From Caminibacter pacificus (GTDB lineage: Bacteria; Campylobacterota; Campylobacteria; Campylobacterales; Nautiliaceae), in contig NZ_RJVK01000003.1 in assembly GCF_003752135.1 (NCBI RefSeq), positions 124,001 through 188,000 of the forward strand: a DNA stretch of 64,000 bases, written 5' to 3'. Position numbers and translations under genes: made by a program. The notes below the pieces were generated by a model. The model made no database searches and was not told the DNA's origin. It saw only the letters and a list, made by a program, of their open reading frames with translations. Below are positions 37,905 through 45,629 of the stretch, one piece after another (the first letter of the stretch is position 1; the number at the start of each line of letters is the position of its first letter).

Positions 37905-39188
37905 TTATACGCCGTTTGGGCTATATTCTACTTTTTTTCTCAAAAAGGTAAGCGGCGGCAATTTGCAAGGAAGCATAATCGGATTTTGGTTCCCGCTATG
38001 CACCGCGTTTAATTCTTTACCGCTTTTTGTAACTATTTTATTAAATTTTAAATACCACTTGCCATCTTCTTGCCAAATTTTACCTATCTCGTTTTCACAA
38101 GGTGAAATTTTAGCATTTTTAGGTAGTAAAATTTCAACAACGTCACCCGGAAAAGTTTTATATTTACACATAAAACTATCACCCTCTTGCGTAACTACTC
38201 CGCTTACCTGCCACTCTCCGTGAGTCAAAGAAGTCTCAAGATTTTGCGTATCGTCTCTTTCATAAGGTCTTTTAACTAAATACGCATCCGTCAAGCCTCT
38301 ATTTTTGGTCGTTAAAATCTCTTTATAATATTTTTCGCAATCGCATTTTCCGCTGCTTAAATATTCGTCAATCGCATCTCTATAAGCTTTTGTAACCACC
38401 GCGACGTAATAAGGCGCTTTGGTTCTACCTTCTATTTTCAAACTATCCACAACTCCGGCATCCAAAATTTCCGGAATATGTTTAATAAGACATAAATCCT
38501 TAGCGTTCATTATATAAGTGCCGTCTTCATATTCTTCCATTTTAAACATAGTACCGGTCTCCGGATTTTCGGCATATAAAACATACGGATACCTACAATC
38601 GTTGGCACAACTTCCTTTGTTCGGGTTTCTTCCGAATTGCACGGCACTTAAAAGACATCTTCCGCTATACGCAAAACACATAGCACCATGAACGAAAATC
38701 TCTATTTCCACATCGGGTACTTTTTCTTTTATTTTTATCAAATCCTTAAGACTTGTCTCCCTTGCCGCAATAATTCTCTTTACTCCGAAATCCCTATACG
38801 CTTTATAATCCCAAGAATTAAGAGCGTTTGCTTGAGTTGAGAGATGAATATCTATTTCGGGTGCTATCTCTTTTGCTTTTGCAATAACCCCGAGTGTCGA
38901 AATAATCATCGCATCAACGCCGATTTCTTTTAATTTTTTAATATGAGACTCGACTAAAGGAAGCTGATTTTCAAAAGGAAAGGAATTTACAGTAGCATAT
39001 ACCTTTACGCCTCTTTCATGAGCATAATCCACCGCTTCTTTAAACGTTTCGTAATCAAACTCTTTTCCGCTGTGACAACGCAAAGAAAAATGACTCACTC
39101 CCGCATAAACGGCATCCGCTCCGTATTCTATTGCGATTTTAAGCTTTTCGAAATCACCGGCCGGTGCTAAAAGTTCAGGTTTTTTCAT
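37905..39188 (-). CDS. U32 family protein, TrhP/YegQ-like tRNA hydroxylation factor
   Basis: PELLAPAGDFEKLKIAIEYGADAVY start, FVHGAMCFAYSGRCLLS and GSCANDCRYPY are U32 signatures, with Cys residues that fit an iron-sulfur site; the C-terminal barrel-like domain completes 427 aa. Earlier named collagenase/PrtC; YegQ-type members (TrhP) are now tied to 5-hydroxyuridine formation in tRNA, so a tRNA-modifying role is more likely than proteolysis. Follows cheZ by 3 bases. Confidence 0.88.
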   Translation of the reverse strand: MKKPELLAPAGDFEKLKIAIEYGADAVYAGVSHFSLRCHSGKEFDYETFKEAVDYAHERGVKVYATVNSFPFENQLPLVESHIKKLKEIGVDAMIISTLGVIAKAKEIAPEIDIHLSTQANALNSWDYKAYRDFGVKRIIAARETSLKDLIKIKEKVPDVEIEIFVHGAMCFAYSGRCLLSAVQFGRNPNKGSCANDCRYPYVLYAENPETGTMFKMEEYEDGTYIMNAKDLCLIKHIPEILDAGVVDSLKIEGRTKAPYYVAVVTKAYRDAIDEYLSSGKCDCEKYYKEILTTKNRGLTDAYLVKRPYERDDTQNLETSLTHGEWQVSGVVTQEGDSFMCKYKTFPGDVVEILLPKNAKISPCENEIGKIWQEDGKWYLKFNKIVTKSGKELNAVHSGNQNPIMLPCKLPPLTFLRKKVEYSPNGV

Positions 39189-39191
39189 ACA

Positions 39192-39890
39192 TCACACTCC
39201 GAACTGCTCGAGTAACGCTTCGATATCTTCGTCGCTAACGGTCTCACTTTCGTCTCCATGAATATGATTTGCGCTTTTAACTCTCTCTTCATCGTCGATT
39301 TTTCCTTCGAATAATTTATTCATATATTTTATCAATGCTCTCATAATATTTATAACTCTTTCTATTTTTTGACGATGGATGTCTTGATATTGCATAATCT
39401 CCATCGCCGTCATTATTTTATCTTGAGTCTCTTCGTTGCTTTCTATAGCTTTTTTGACTTTTTCAATCATTTCGTCAATTTTTTCAAGCTCGGTTTTAAA
39501 AGTTTTAATATGAGGAAACTTTTCGACAAGCTTGGAAAAAAGCTCTTTTTGGTGAACGAAAAAATCAAGTACGTCGTTTAGGTCTTCATTTGCGTAGCTT
39601 ACGGCTTCGGATATTTCATCCATGATGTCTATAACCTGAGAGGCTTTTTCTTCGCTCTCTTTTGTTACTTCGTCAAGCTGAGCTACGACTCTGTGCTTAT
39701 CATCCGCAGGCGGAGGATATATCTCTTCGCTATCTTCATCTTTTGGCTCGCTATCTTCTACCGCTTCATCCAAAATTCCCTCAAGCAAATCATCTTCGCT
39801 TTGGTCGTTTTGATTTTCTTCGCTCTCTTCAAGAGCGTCGATACCCTCGATATCACCGTCCATTAAAGCGTCAAGTTCCTCTTGTGTCAT
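39192..39890 (-). CDS. cheZ: Remote CheZ-type CheY-phosphate phosphatase
   Basis: 232 aa, start at the ATG at 39890 (GAGGTGGCTT upstream). Long four-helix-type hairpin in the second half with YQDIHRQ, which supplies the DxxxQ catalytic pair (D170, Q174) of CheZ. The acidic Pro-containing linker (about 22-64) is low complexity. The C-terminal SDEDIEALLEQFGV matches the CheZ CheY-binding tail in pattern. The N-terminal TQEELDALMDG looks like the FliM CheY-binding peptide. The neighbour order cheZ-U32-purE matches C. jejuni from memory. Inferred role: dephosphorylates CheY-P to reset motor switching. Confidence 0.87.
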   Translation of the reverse strand: MTQEELDALMDGDIEGIDALEESEENQNDQSEDDLLEGILDEAVEDSEPKDEDSEEIYPPPADDKHRVVAQLDEVTKESEEKASQVIDIMDEISEAVSYANEDLNDVLDFFVHQKELFSKLVEKFPHIKTFKTELEKIDEMIEKVKKAIESNEETQDKIMTAMEIMQYQDIHRQKIERVINIMRALIKYMNKLFEGKIDDEERVKSANHIHGDESETVSDEDIEALLEQFGV

Positions 39891-39912
39891 AAGCCACCTC
39901 TTTTTTTGATAT

Positions 39913-39924
39913 ATTATATATAAT
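39913..39924. promoter_or_regulatory. Divergent -10 boxes between cheZ and hisJ
   Basis: TATAAT on the plus strand (39919-39924) precedes hisJ by about 20 bases, and TATAAT on the minus strand (39913-39918) precedes cheZ by about 22. The two boxes abut, so the two transcripts probably compete for polymerase. Confidence 0.45.
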
Positions 39925-39944
39925 TTCACTAAAAAAGGCAAAAA

Positions 39945-40724
39945 ATGGTCGATTTACACAACCACACCCCGCTTTGCAACCACGCCGAAGGTACACCTGA
40001 TGAGTACATTCAAGAAGCGATCAAAAAAGGAATAAAAGTTTACGGATTCGCAGACCACGCTCCTATGAATTTCGACCCACAATATCGTATGGAATTTAGC
40101 GATATGCAAACCTATGAAAAAGAGATTAAAATTCTAAAAGAAAAGTATAAAAACGATATAAAGATATTACTCGGATACGAAGTCGATTTCACACCGAAAA
40201 AATACCTCGACAAAAGAGTTTTGAATGCCGATGTCGATTATTTGATAGGAAGCGTTCATTTTTTGGATAATTGGGGGTTTGATAATCCGGAGTTTATAAA
40301 AGAGTGGGACAAAAGAGACGTTGATGACGTTTATAAAGAGTATTTCAAATACATAAAAGAACTTGCCGAATCAAAACTTTTCAATATCGTAGGACACTTG
40401 GATTTGGTAAAAGTATTCGGTCACAAACCTAAAAAAAATATAAAAGATTTGGCAAAAGAAGCGATAAAAGCCATAAAAAAATCGAATATAGCGGTAGAAA
40501 TCAATACGGCAGGTCTTAGAAAACCGGTAAAAGAAGCTTATCCCTCAGACGAACTCCTTGAAATGATACTCGAAGAAAATATCGACCTAACGACTTCAAG
40601 CGACGCTCATTCGCCAAACCAAGTAGGATTTATGCTAAAAGAGACCACTCAAAAACTTAAAAAAATGGGAGTTGAGAAGTTGGTATATTTTGAAAAAAAA
40701 GAGAAAAGAGAGTTTAAAATTTAA
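39945..40724 (+). CDS. hisJ: PHP-family histidinol-phosphatase
   Basis: Histidine biosynthesis: dephosphorylates histidinol phosphate. PHP metal motifs: VDLHNHTPLCNHAEG at the N-terminus, FADHAP, GYEVDFTP, IGSVHFLD, IVGHLDLVK and SSDAHSP. 259 aa is normal for the HisJ/HisK type. No other his genes are in the window. Ends tail-to-tail with the lipoprotein gene, sharing TTAA. Confidence 0.9.
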   Translation: MVDLHNHTPLCNHAEGTPDEYIQEAIKKGIKVYGFADHAPMNFDPQYRMEFSDMQTYEKEIKILKEKYKNDIKILLGYEVDFTPKKYLDKRVLNADVDYLIGSVHFLDNWGFDNPEFIKEWDKRDVDDVYKEYFKYIKELAESKLFNIVGHLDLVKVFGHKPKKNIKDLAKEAIKAIKKSNIAVEINTAGLRKPVKEAYPSDELLEMILEENIDLTTSSDAHSPNQVGFMLKETTQKLKKMGVEKLVYFEKKEKREFKI

Positions 40725-42280
40725 TGGATAGGTTTGTTAGAACCTAAAATAGCCACCTCTTTTCCGTCTCTAATTGCGATTTGTGCGAAGATTCCGTTAT
40801 CCCCGTCAATAATACTCGCACCCGTAACGTCACCGCTGCTTAAAGCCACCGAATTAAGAGTGATATAATTTCCGTTGATTTCCATAGTCGGATTAATCAA
40901 AGCCATATAACTAATAGGCTCTTCAGCAGGAACTTCTTCAAAAAATACGGCATTTACGTTCGTATTGATATAAACCATAAAACATTTTGAATCTCTCTCG
41001 TCAATTTGAGCATGAGTGTCGTCTATTTTTTTAACTCTCAAATTACCAAGACAAATCTCGTTTTTATTCTCTCCTACGTTTTGAATGAATTTAATATACC
41101 CGTAACCCGTAAAGTCGCTTGCGCTCATAGGCTCGCTCTCAACCCCTAAACCGAAACCTCCGTTTACGAAATCGGCAATTGCAATACTTTGAAGATATCC
41201 TTTTTTTACCGCCATAATCATAAAGTCATTTCCGTTTGAGTCTTTTAAATATACTTTATTATCCGTAAAATTCCAGGTACCGAGTACTGAAATTACGTTT
41301 CCGTTAGAATCTTTTGTAGCAAAAGTAAAAGTGTTATCGTCATTTAGCGTTACCGTAGCGATTGAAGTTATCGATTCGTTTGCGATTTTTACGCCTCTAA
41401 GCAAAATATTGTAAGTTTTTCCCGCTACGTCGCTTGCACTTAAAGCAATAAAGTTTTTCGGAATACCTACAACGGTATAAGGACTTCCGTTTTGCATAAT
41501 CGTAGAAAACATAATTCCCGCTGTTAAATAATAAAAGTTGCTTCCGTCGTTATTGACAAATAGCATATTATTATACATGTTGTAAATTTTTGATTTCGAT
41601 GCCACTTTACCTAATACGTTACCTTTAATCTGATAATTTACAACATCGTCTTTCAAATCGAAAGTAAATTCGGCATAATCACCAAGAGTCATCGCACCTT
41701 GATAAGTAATTTCACCTCTTCCGCTTATAATAGGATTTGCCGTAACGTACGCATCAACGTCGCTTAAAGTAACGTTAACGTCTTTTCCGTCCACTTTTGC
41801 GTAAAGTTCTCCGTCTTTTACGGCTTTAGTAATCATATCTACAAGCGTATCACCGCTTGCGTTTAAATCAAAAGACTTAACTTTTGACAAATCGCAATAA
41901 CTAGATGTCACGCTACATCCGCCAGCTTTATGCAAAAGCGAACCTAAGTATGCTGCAAGAGTTACGTTATTATCCGCTAAAAGAGCAGGTGTAATATCGG
42001 TATTTCCGGTTACTTCGACATCTCCGAGTTTCGTATCCCCCACACTGATTTCAAGATTTGCGGGATACGTCGTATCCAAACTGAATTTTCCGTTTGAATC
42101 GGTTATATCACAAACATTCGTCCCTTTTAGACAAACTTTGACTCCTTTTAAAACACTCGCTTGAACGCTTCCTTCCACTTTTTGGACTTCACTGCTTCCT
42201 CCGCTTCCACCGCCGCATCCTATTAAAAACGCACTAATAGCAATCGCTCCAACAATCGGTTTTAATCCTGTCGCTTTCAT
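40721..42280 (-). CDS. Putative surface lipoprotein of unknown function
   Basis: 519 aa. Start at the ATG at 42280 (AAGGATG upstream), giving a type II signal peptide with lipobox LIGC and a Gly/Ser spacer GGGSGGSS. Then a short carboxypeptidase-regulatory-like beta segment (about 35-85, GVKVCLKGTNVCDITDSNGK) with a likely Cys pair, followed by repeated beta-strand patterns with lipocalin-like features. I recognise no family for the main body. Expected to sit in the outer membrane facing periplasm or surface. Confidence 0.75.
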   Translation of the reverse strand: MKATGLKPIVGAIAISAFLIGCGGGSGGSSEVQKVEGSVQASVLKGVKVCLKGTNVCDITDSNGKFSLDTTYPANLEISVGDTKLGDVEVTGNTDITPALLADNNVTLAAYLGSLLHKAGGCSVTSSYCDLSKVKSFDLNASGDTLVDMITKAVKDGELYAKVDGKDVNVTLSDVDAYVTANPIISGRGEITYQGAMTLGDYAEFTFDLKDDVVNYQIKGNVLGKVASKSKIYNMYNNMLFVNNDGSNFYYLTAGIMFSTIMQNGSPYTVVGIPKNFIALSASDVAGKTYNILLRGVKIANESITSIATVTLNDDNTFTFATKDSNGNVISVLGTWNFTDNKVYLKDSNGNDFMIMAVKKGYLQSIAIADFVNGGFGLGVESEPMSASDFTGYGYIKFIQNVGENKNEICLGNLRVKKIDDTHAQIDERDSKCFMVYINTNVNAVFFEEVPAEEPISYMALINPTMEINGNYITLNSVALSSGDVTGASIIDGDNGIFAQIAIRDGKEVAILGSNKPIH

Positions 42281-42347
42281 TTTTACATCCTTGTTTTTAT
42301 TTGCAACTAAATCGGCACAATAAAAGAAAAAATTAATCTTAGTGTTG

Positions 42348-42353
42348 TATAAT
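42348..42353 (+). promoter_or_regulatory. Candidate -10 box of the MFS gene
   Basis: TATAAT within TTGTATAATTCG. It overlaps the region of any start upstream of 42360 and supports the TTG at 42381 as the real start. Confidence 0.5.
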
Positions 42354-42380
42354 TCGCCCAAAACAGAAAAAGGAGAAAAA

Positions 42381-43640
42381 TTGATTTATTTAAGCCTGCT
42401 TATGGCAATCAGATTTTTAGGGCTTTTTATAGTAATGCCCGTACTTGCACTTTATGCCATGCATTTAAAAGGCGCCAGTGAATTCAGTGTCGGGGTAGCG
42501 CTTGGTGCATATGCCCTCTCTCAAGTATTTTTACAAATTCAATTCGGAAAACTCGCTGATAGATACGATAAGAAAAAAATCCTTATTTTCGGACTTTTTT
42601 TACTATTTTTAGGTAGTTTGGTCTGTGCTTTTTCAGACAACATCTATACACTTATTTTCGGTCGTCTACTCCAAGGTGCCGGAGCTATCGGAGGAGTGAT
42701 TTTGGCTTACATGTCGGATTTGAGCGACGAAAACAACAGAGCTAAAATTTTTGCGAGAATGGGACAATTTATCGCTTTAAGTTTTGCGATTTCTATGATT
42801 TTAGGACCTACAATCGGAACTAAATGGGGAGTTGACAAACTCTTTTTATTAACGGCTATACTTGCTTTGATTTCTATATATTTGGTAATTGCAAAAGTAC
42901 CTCCAGCTCCTAAAATCGTGCACCATACCGATTCGAAAGTTTCTCTAAAAGATATTTTCGCTCACAAAGAGTTATTAAAACTATTTTTCAGCGGTTTTAT
43001 GCAAAAAGGCCTTATGAGCGTATTTTTCTTACTGATTCCTCTTGTATTCACCCAAACTTTTCATTGGGAAAAAACCTCACTTTGGAAAGTATATATCCCA
43101 GCTTTGGTATTCGGATTTTTCGCACTTCCTTTAGGTGCGATATTGGCCGAAAAAAAAGGAAAAGGAAAAGCCGTATTTATTATAAGCGCTCTTAGTATCA
43201 CCTTAGCTTTAATACTTTTCTTAATAGGTCTAAACACTCAAAACTATCTTTTTGCACTTATCGCAGTTATAGTATTTTTCTTCGGATTCAACCTGCTTGA
43301 GCCGGTACTTCAAAGTTTCGTTAGTAAAGTCGCGTACGCAAACCAAAAAGCCACCGCTCTTTCAACTTCCAACACCATTCAATATTTAGGAATTTTCTTA
43401 GGCGGTGCGGTAGCGGGATATTTTATGAAACACGGTATGCTAAAAAGCTTTTTGATTATCTCAATCATCATCGCTTTTTTGTGGGTATTCGCTCTTATAA
43501 AAATGAAACCTGTAAAAAAATTCAAAATCGTCGAATATACCGAATTTGACAAAGATTTTATCGAAGAGTTGAAAACCGAAAAAAACGTATATGATTTTTA
43601 TGAAAAAGAAGGCGTTTTAATAGTCAGATACATCGACTAA
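42381..43640 (+). CDS. Major facilitator superfamily transporter, YajR-like
   Basis: Twelve hydrophobic segments with the MFS loop motif GKLADRYDKKKIL between helices 2 and 3 and FGRLLQGAGAIGGV in helix 4. A 40-residue C-terminal tail after the last helix (KFKIVEYTEFDKDFI...) may be a small ferredoxin-like YAM domain as in YajR. Start is TTG at 42381 with AAAAGGAG five bases upstream and a TATAAT just before. 419 aa. Substrate unknown. Confidence 0.88.
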   Translation: MIYLSLLMAIRFLGLFIVMPVLALYAMHLKGASEFSVGVALGAYALSQVFLQIQFGKLADRYDKKKILIFGLFLLFLGSLVCAFSDNIYTLIFGRLLQGAGAIGGVILAYMSDLSDENNRAKIFARMGQFIALSFAISMILGPTIGTKWGVDKLFLLTAILALISIYLVIAKVPPAPKIVHHTDSKVSLKDIFAHKELLKLFFSGFMQKGLMSVFFLLIPLVFTQTFHWEKTSLWKVYIPALVFGFFALPLGAILAEKKGKGKAVFIISALSITLALILFLIGLNTQNYLFALIAVIVFFFGFNLLEPVLQSFVSKVAYANQKATALSTSNTIQYLGIFLGGAVAGYFMKHGMLKSFLIISIIIAFLWVFALIKMKPVKKFKIVEYTEFDKDFIEELKTEKNVYDFYEKEGVLIVRYID

Positions 43641-43649
43641 AACATTTTC

Positions 43650-43663
43650 GGAACGCCTTTTGC
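43650..43663 (+). promoter_or_regulatory. Sigma-54 promoter of flgI
   Basis: GGAACGCCTTTTGC then TT, with 10 bases between GG and GC. It lies 24 bases before the flgI ATG and just after the MFS stop. The core AACGCCTTTT is also the left arm of an inverted repeat ending at 43684. Confidence 0.85.
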
Positions 43664-43684
43664 TTGATATGGCAAAAAGGCGTT
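43652..43684. repeat. Inverted repeat spanning the flgI promoter and ribosome binding site
   Basis: AACGCCTTTT (43652-43661) is repeated inverted as AAAAGGCGTT (43675-43684), a perfect 10-bp stem. The left arm lies in the -24/-12 region and the right arm holds the AAAAGG that precedes the flgI ATG. In read-through RNA it would fold; in RpoN transcripts the left arm would be absent. Confidence 0.6.
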
Positions 43685-43687
43685 TAG

Positions 43688-44650
43688 ATGAACATCTTTA
43701 AATCGGTTTTAATCCTGTCGCTTCTTTTCTCTTTTGCCTTTTCGCAAAAAATCAAAGAAATCTCCTCAATCGTAGGAGTTAGAAGTAACCAGCTTTTCGG
43801 TTACGGAGTTGTTGGAGGACTTGACGGAACGGGTGATTCCTCCACAAAATTCACAAAGCAGTTCTTATCCAACTTTCTTAAAAATACAAACCTAAAAATC
43901 GACCCTCAAGACATCAAATCCAAAAACGTAGCGGCTGTAATAGTAACTGCTACGCTTCCGCCGTTTGCAAGAGAAGGAGATAAAATCGACGTAACCGTCT
44001 CCTCAATCGGTGATGCGAAATCTCTTCAAGGAGGGGTATTGCTTATCACTCCTTTAATAGGAGTTGACGGAAAAATCTACGCCTTGGCTCAAGGACCTAT
44101 TACGATGGGCGGATTCAATACAAAAGGCGGCAAAAAACAAAAACACTTCACTACAACCGTCAAAGTTATCAAAGGTGCAACCGTCGAAAGAGCCGTAGTA
44201 TGGGATATTTATCACAAAAAATTCGCCACTCTTTCTTTAAATACGAGCGATTTCAATCTCGCAATAAACGTGCAAAAAACGATCAATTCATTTTTTAAAC
44301 AAAACGTAGCGATAGCAATAGACCCAAGAACCGTAAAACTAAAAAAACCAAAAAACCTCTCAATGCCTGAATTTTTGGCAATGGTTGAAAATCTAAACGT
44401 AAAAGTACCTCACGAGCCGGTTATCGTAATTGACGAAAGAACCGGAACGGTAATTGCTGGTAGTGATATAAAGGTGCAGCCGACAGTGATCGTATACGGA
44501 AACTTTACGATCAAAATAGACAAAGAGACAAGCGTTTTGGAATTGACATCGAATTTACAACGAGTAAAAGCTACGCCTCAGGATGTAATCGCAATTCTTG
44601 AAAACCTTAGGGCTTCAAGAGCGATTAGCGCTAAAATTGTCGTAAATTAA
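43688..44650 (+). CDS. flgI: Flagellar P-ring protein FlgI
   Basis: Periplasmic ring around the rod. Signal peptide (1-19, ending FAFS), then IKEISSIVGVRSNQLFGYGVVGGLDGTGD, ATLPPFAREGDKIDVTVSSIGDA and GGVLLITPLIGVDG, all diagnostic. 320 aa, slightly shorter than enteric FlgI. First gene of flgI-flgJ-flgM-flgN-flgK. Confidence 0.96.
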   Translation: MNIFKSVLILSLLFSFAFSQKIKEISSIVGVRSNQLFGYGVVGGLDGTGDSSTKFTKQFLSNFLKNTNLKIDPQDIKSKNVAAVIVTATLPPFAREGDKIDVTVSSIGDAKSLQGGVLLITPLIGVDGKIYALAQGPITMGGFNTKGGKKQKHFTTTVKVIKGATVERAVVWDIYHKKFATLSLNTSDFNLAINVQKTINSFFKQNVAIAIDPRTVKLKKPKNLSMPEFLAMVENLNVKVPHEPVIVIDERTGTVIAGSDIKVQPTVIVYGNFTIKIDKETSVLELTSNLQRVKATPQDVIAILENLRASRAISAKIVVN

Positions 44651-44660
44651 GGAGCTTAAA

Positions 44661-44933
44661 ATGAAAACACAACTTATAACGAGTCTGCTTCACAAACACT
44701 CCGAATCGAAATCGCAAACATTAAAAGAGCTAAAAAAAGTTTGTGATGATTTCGAGAGTGAAATTTTAAATTTTTTCTTAAAAGAAGCAATGGATAGCAA
44801 TAACGCTCTTTTCCCCGAATCTCCGGGCGAGAAGATATACAAATCGATGTATCAAGAACAACTATCAAAAGAACTTAGCGGCAATTTCGGCTATTCTAAG
44901 CTTTTATTCGACTATTTGAAAGAAAAAGTTTAG
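44661..44933 (+). CDS. flgJ: Rod-binding protein, FlgJ N-terminal domain only
   Basis: 90 aa with LKKVCDDFESEILNFFLKEAMDS and YKSMYQEQLSKELS, matching the rod-capping half of FlgJ. The muramidase half of enteric FlgJ is absent, as is usual in Campylobacterota, so wall opening must be done by another enzyme. Start with AAGGAGCTTAAA upstream. Confidence 0.88.
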   Translation: MKTQLITSLLHKHSESKSQTLKELKKVCDDFESEILNFFLKEAMDSNNALFPESPGEKIYKSMYQEQLSKELSGNFGYSKLLFDYLKEKV

Positions 44934-44949
44934 TAAATGAATAAAAAGA

Positions 44950-44955
44950 CGATGT
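44950..44955 (+). promoter_or_regulatory. Possible sigma-28 (FliA) -10 element before flgM
   Basis: CGATGT lies 35 bases upstream of the flgM start, resembling the CGATWT core used by FliA in Campylobacterota. The -35-like TAAA at 44934 is spaced too closely, so this is weak. Confidence 0.25.
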
Positions 44956-44989
44956 TATTGGGTAGAAAACTAAAAATAAGAAGGACAAA

Positions 44990-45184
44990 ATGATTAGAAA
45001 AATCTCTATCGGATTTAAAACGTTTGTCTCTACCCAACAAAACGAAACCAAAAAAACACAAAAAACCCAAGAGGTGCAAAAATTATCCAGGGTGGAGGAG
45101 ATAAAACAGCAAATCCAAAAAGGCGAATATAAAATCGACCTCAGAAAAACCGCTGAAGCTATGGCAAAGGCTCTTTTGTTTTAA
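44990..45184 (+). CDS. flgM: Anti-sigma-28 factor FlgM
   Basis: 64 aa. The C-terminal half LSRVEEIKQQIQKGEYKIDL followed by RKTAEAMAKALL is the FliA-binding region of FlgM. The N-terminal half is Gln/Thr/Lys-rich and disordered, as expected for an exported anti-sigma factor. It holds FliA inactive until the hook is complete. Start with AAGGACAAA upstream. flgN and flgK follow. Confidence 0.9.
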   Translation: MIRKISIGFKTFVSTQQNETKKTQKTQEVQKLSRVEEIKQQIQKGEYKIDLRKTAEAMAKALLF

Positions 45185-45213
45185 TCTTCCACCCTGACTA
45201 AAAGGAAGGGACA

Positions 45214-45627
45214 ATGCTTACTCAAAAACTAAACGACATAATAAACGTGCTAAATCAATTAATAGAAATGACAACTCAAGATATAGAAAATATCAAAGCA
45301 GCAAATCACGAAAAAGTATTTGCAAACACCGCTAAAAAAGAAGAATTGGCAGTGAAATTCAGCAATCTAAAAAGCGAAATAGATAATATTTTGGTCTCAA
45401 GAAACAAGCCGATAGAAGAGATTTTTTCAAAAGAAGAAGAGATACTTTTTGATGAATTCAGAAATAAACTAAGCGAATTTCACACTCTTCACAAAAAATT
45501 TTCGAAACTCGCTTTAAGTGTCGCAAATTTCTATAACGCTTTGATGAAAGAAATAAAACAGGAATCTCCCAAAATTGACTATAAAGATTCCCAATTACCA
45601 AAATCATTTCTTAAATTAAAGGCGTAA
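45214..45627 (+). CDS. flgN: FlgN-like export chaperone for FlgK/FlgL
   Basis: 137 aa, almost entirely helical, with LNDIINVLNQLIEMTTQDIENIK at the N-terminus, the pattern of FlgN. It sits between flgM and flgK, which is its usual place. Expected to bind hook-filament junction proteins in the cytoplasm and bring them to the export gate. GGAAGGG precedes the ATG. Confidence 0.82.
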   Translation: MLTQKLNDIINVLNQLIEMTTQDIENIKAANHEKVFANTAKKEELAVKFSNLKSEIDNILVSRNKPIEEIFSKEEEILFDEFRNKLSEFHTLHKKFSKLALSVANFYNALMKEIKQESPKIDYKDSQLPKSFLKLKA

Positions 45628-45629
45628 AA

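Noticed and set aside
45188-45204. Short CTTCC...GGAAG hairpin before flgN as a terminator
   Set aside because: Only a 5-bp stem with a long loop and no T-tract; the longer pairing with flgM sequence is more convincing.
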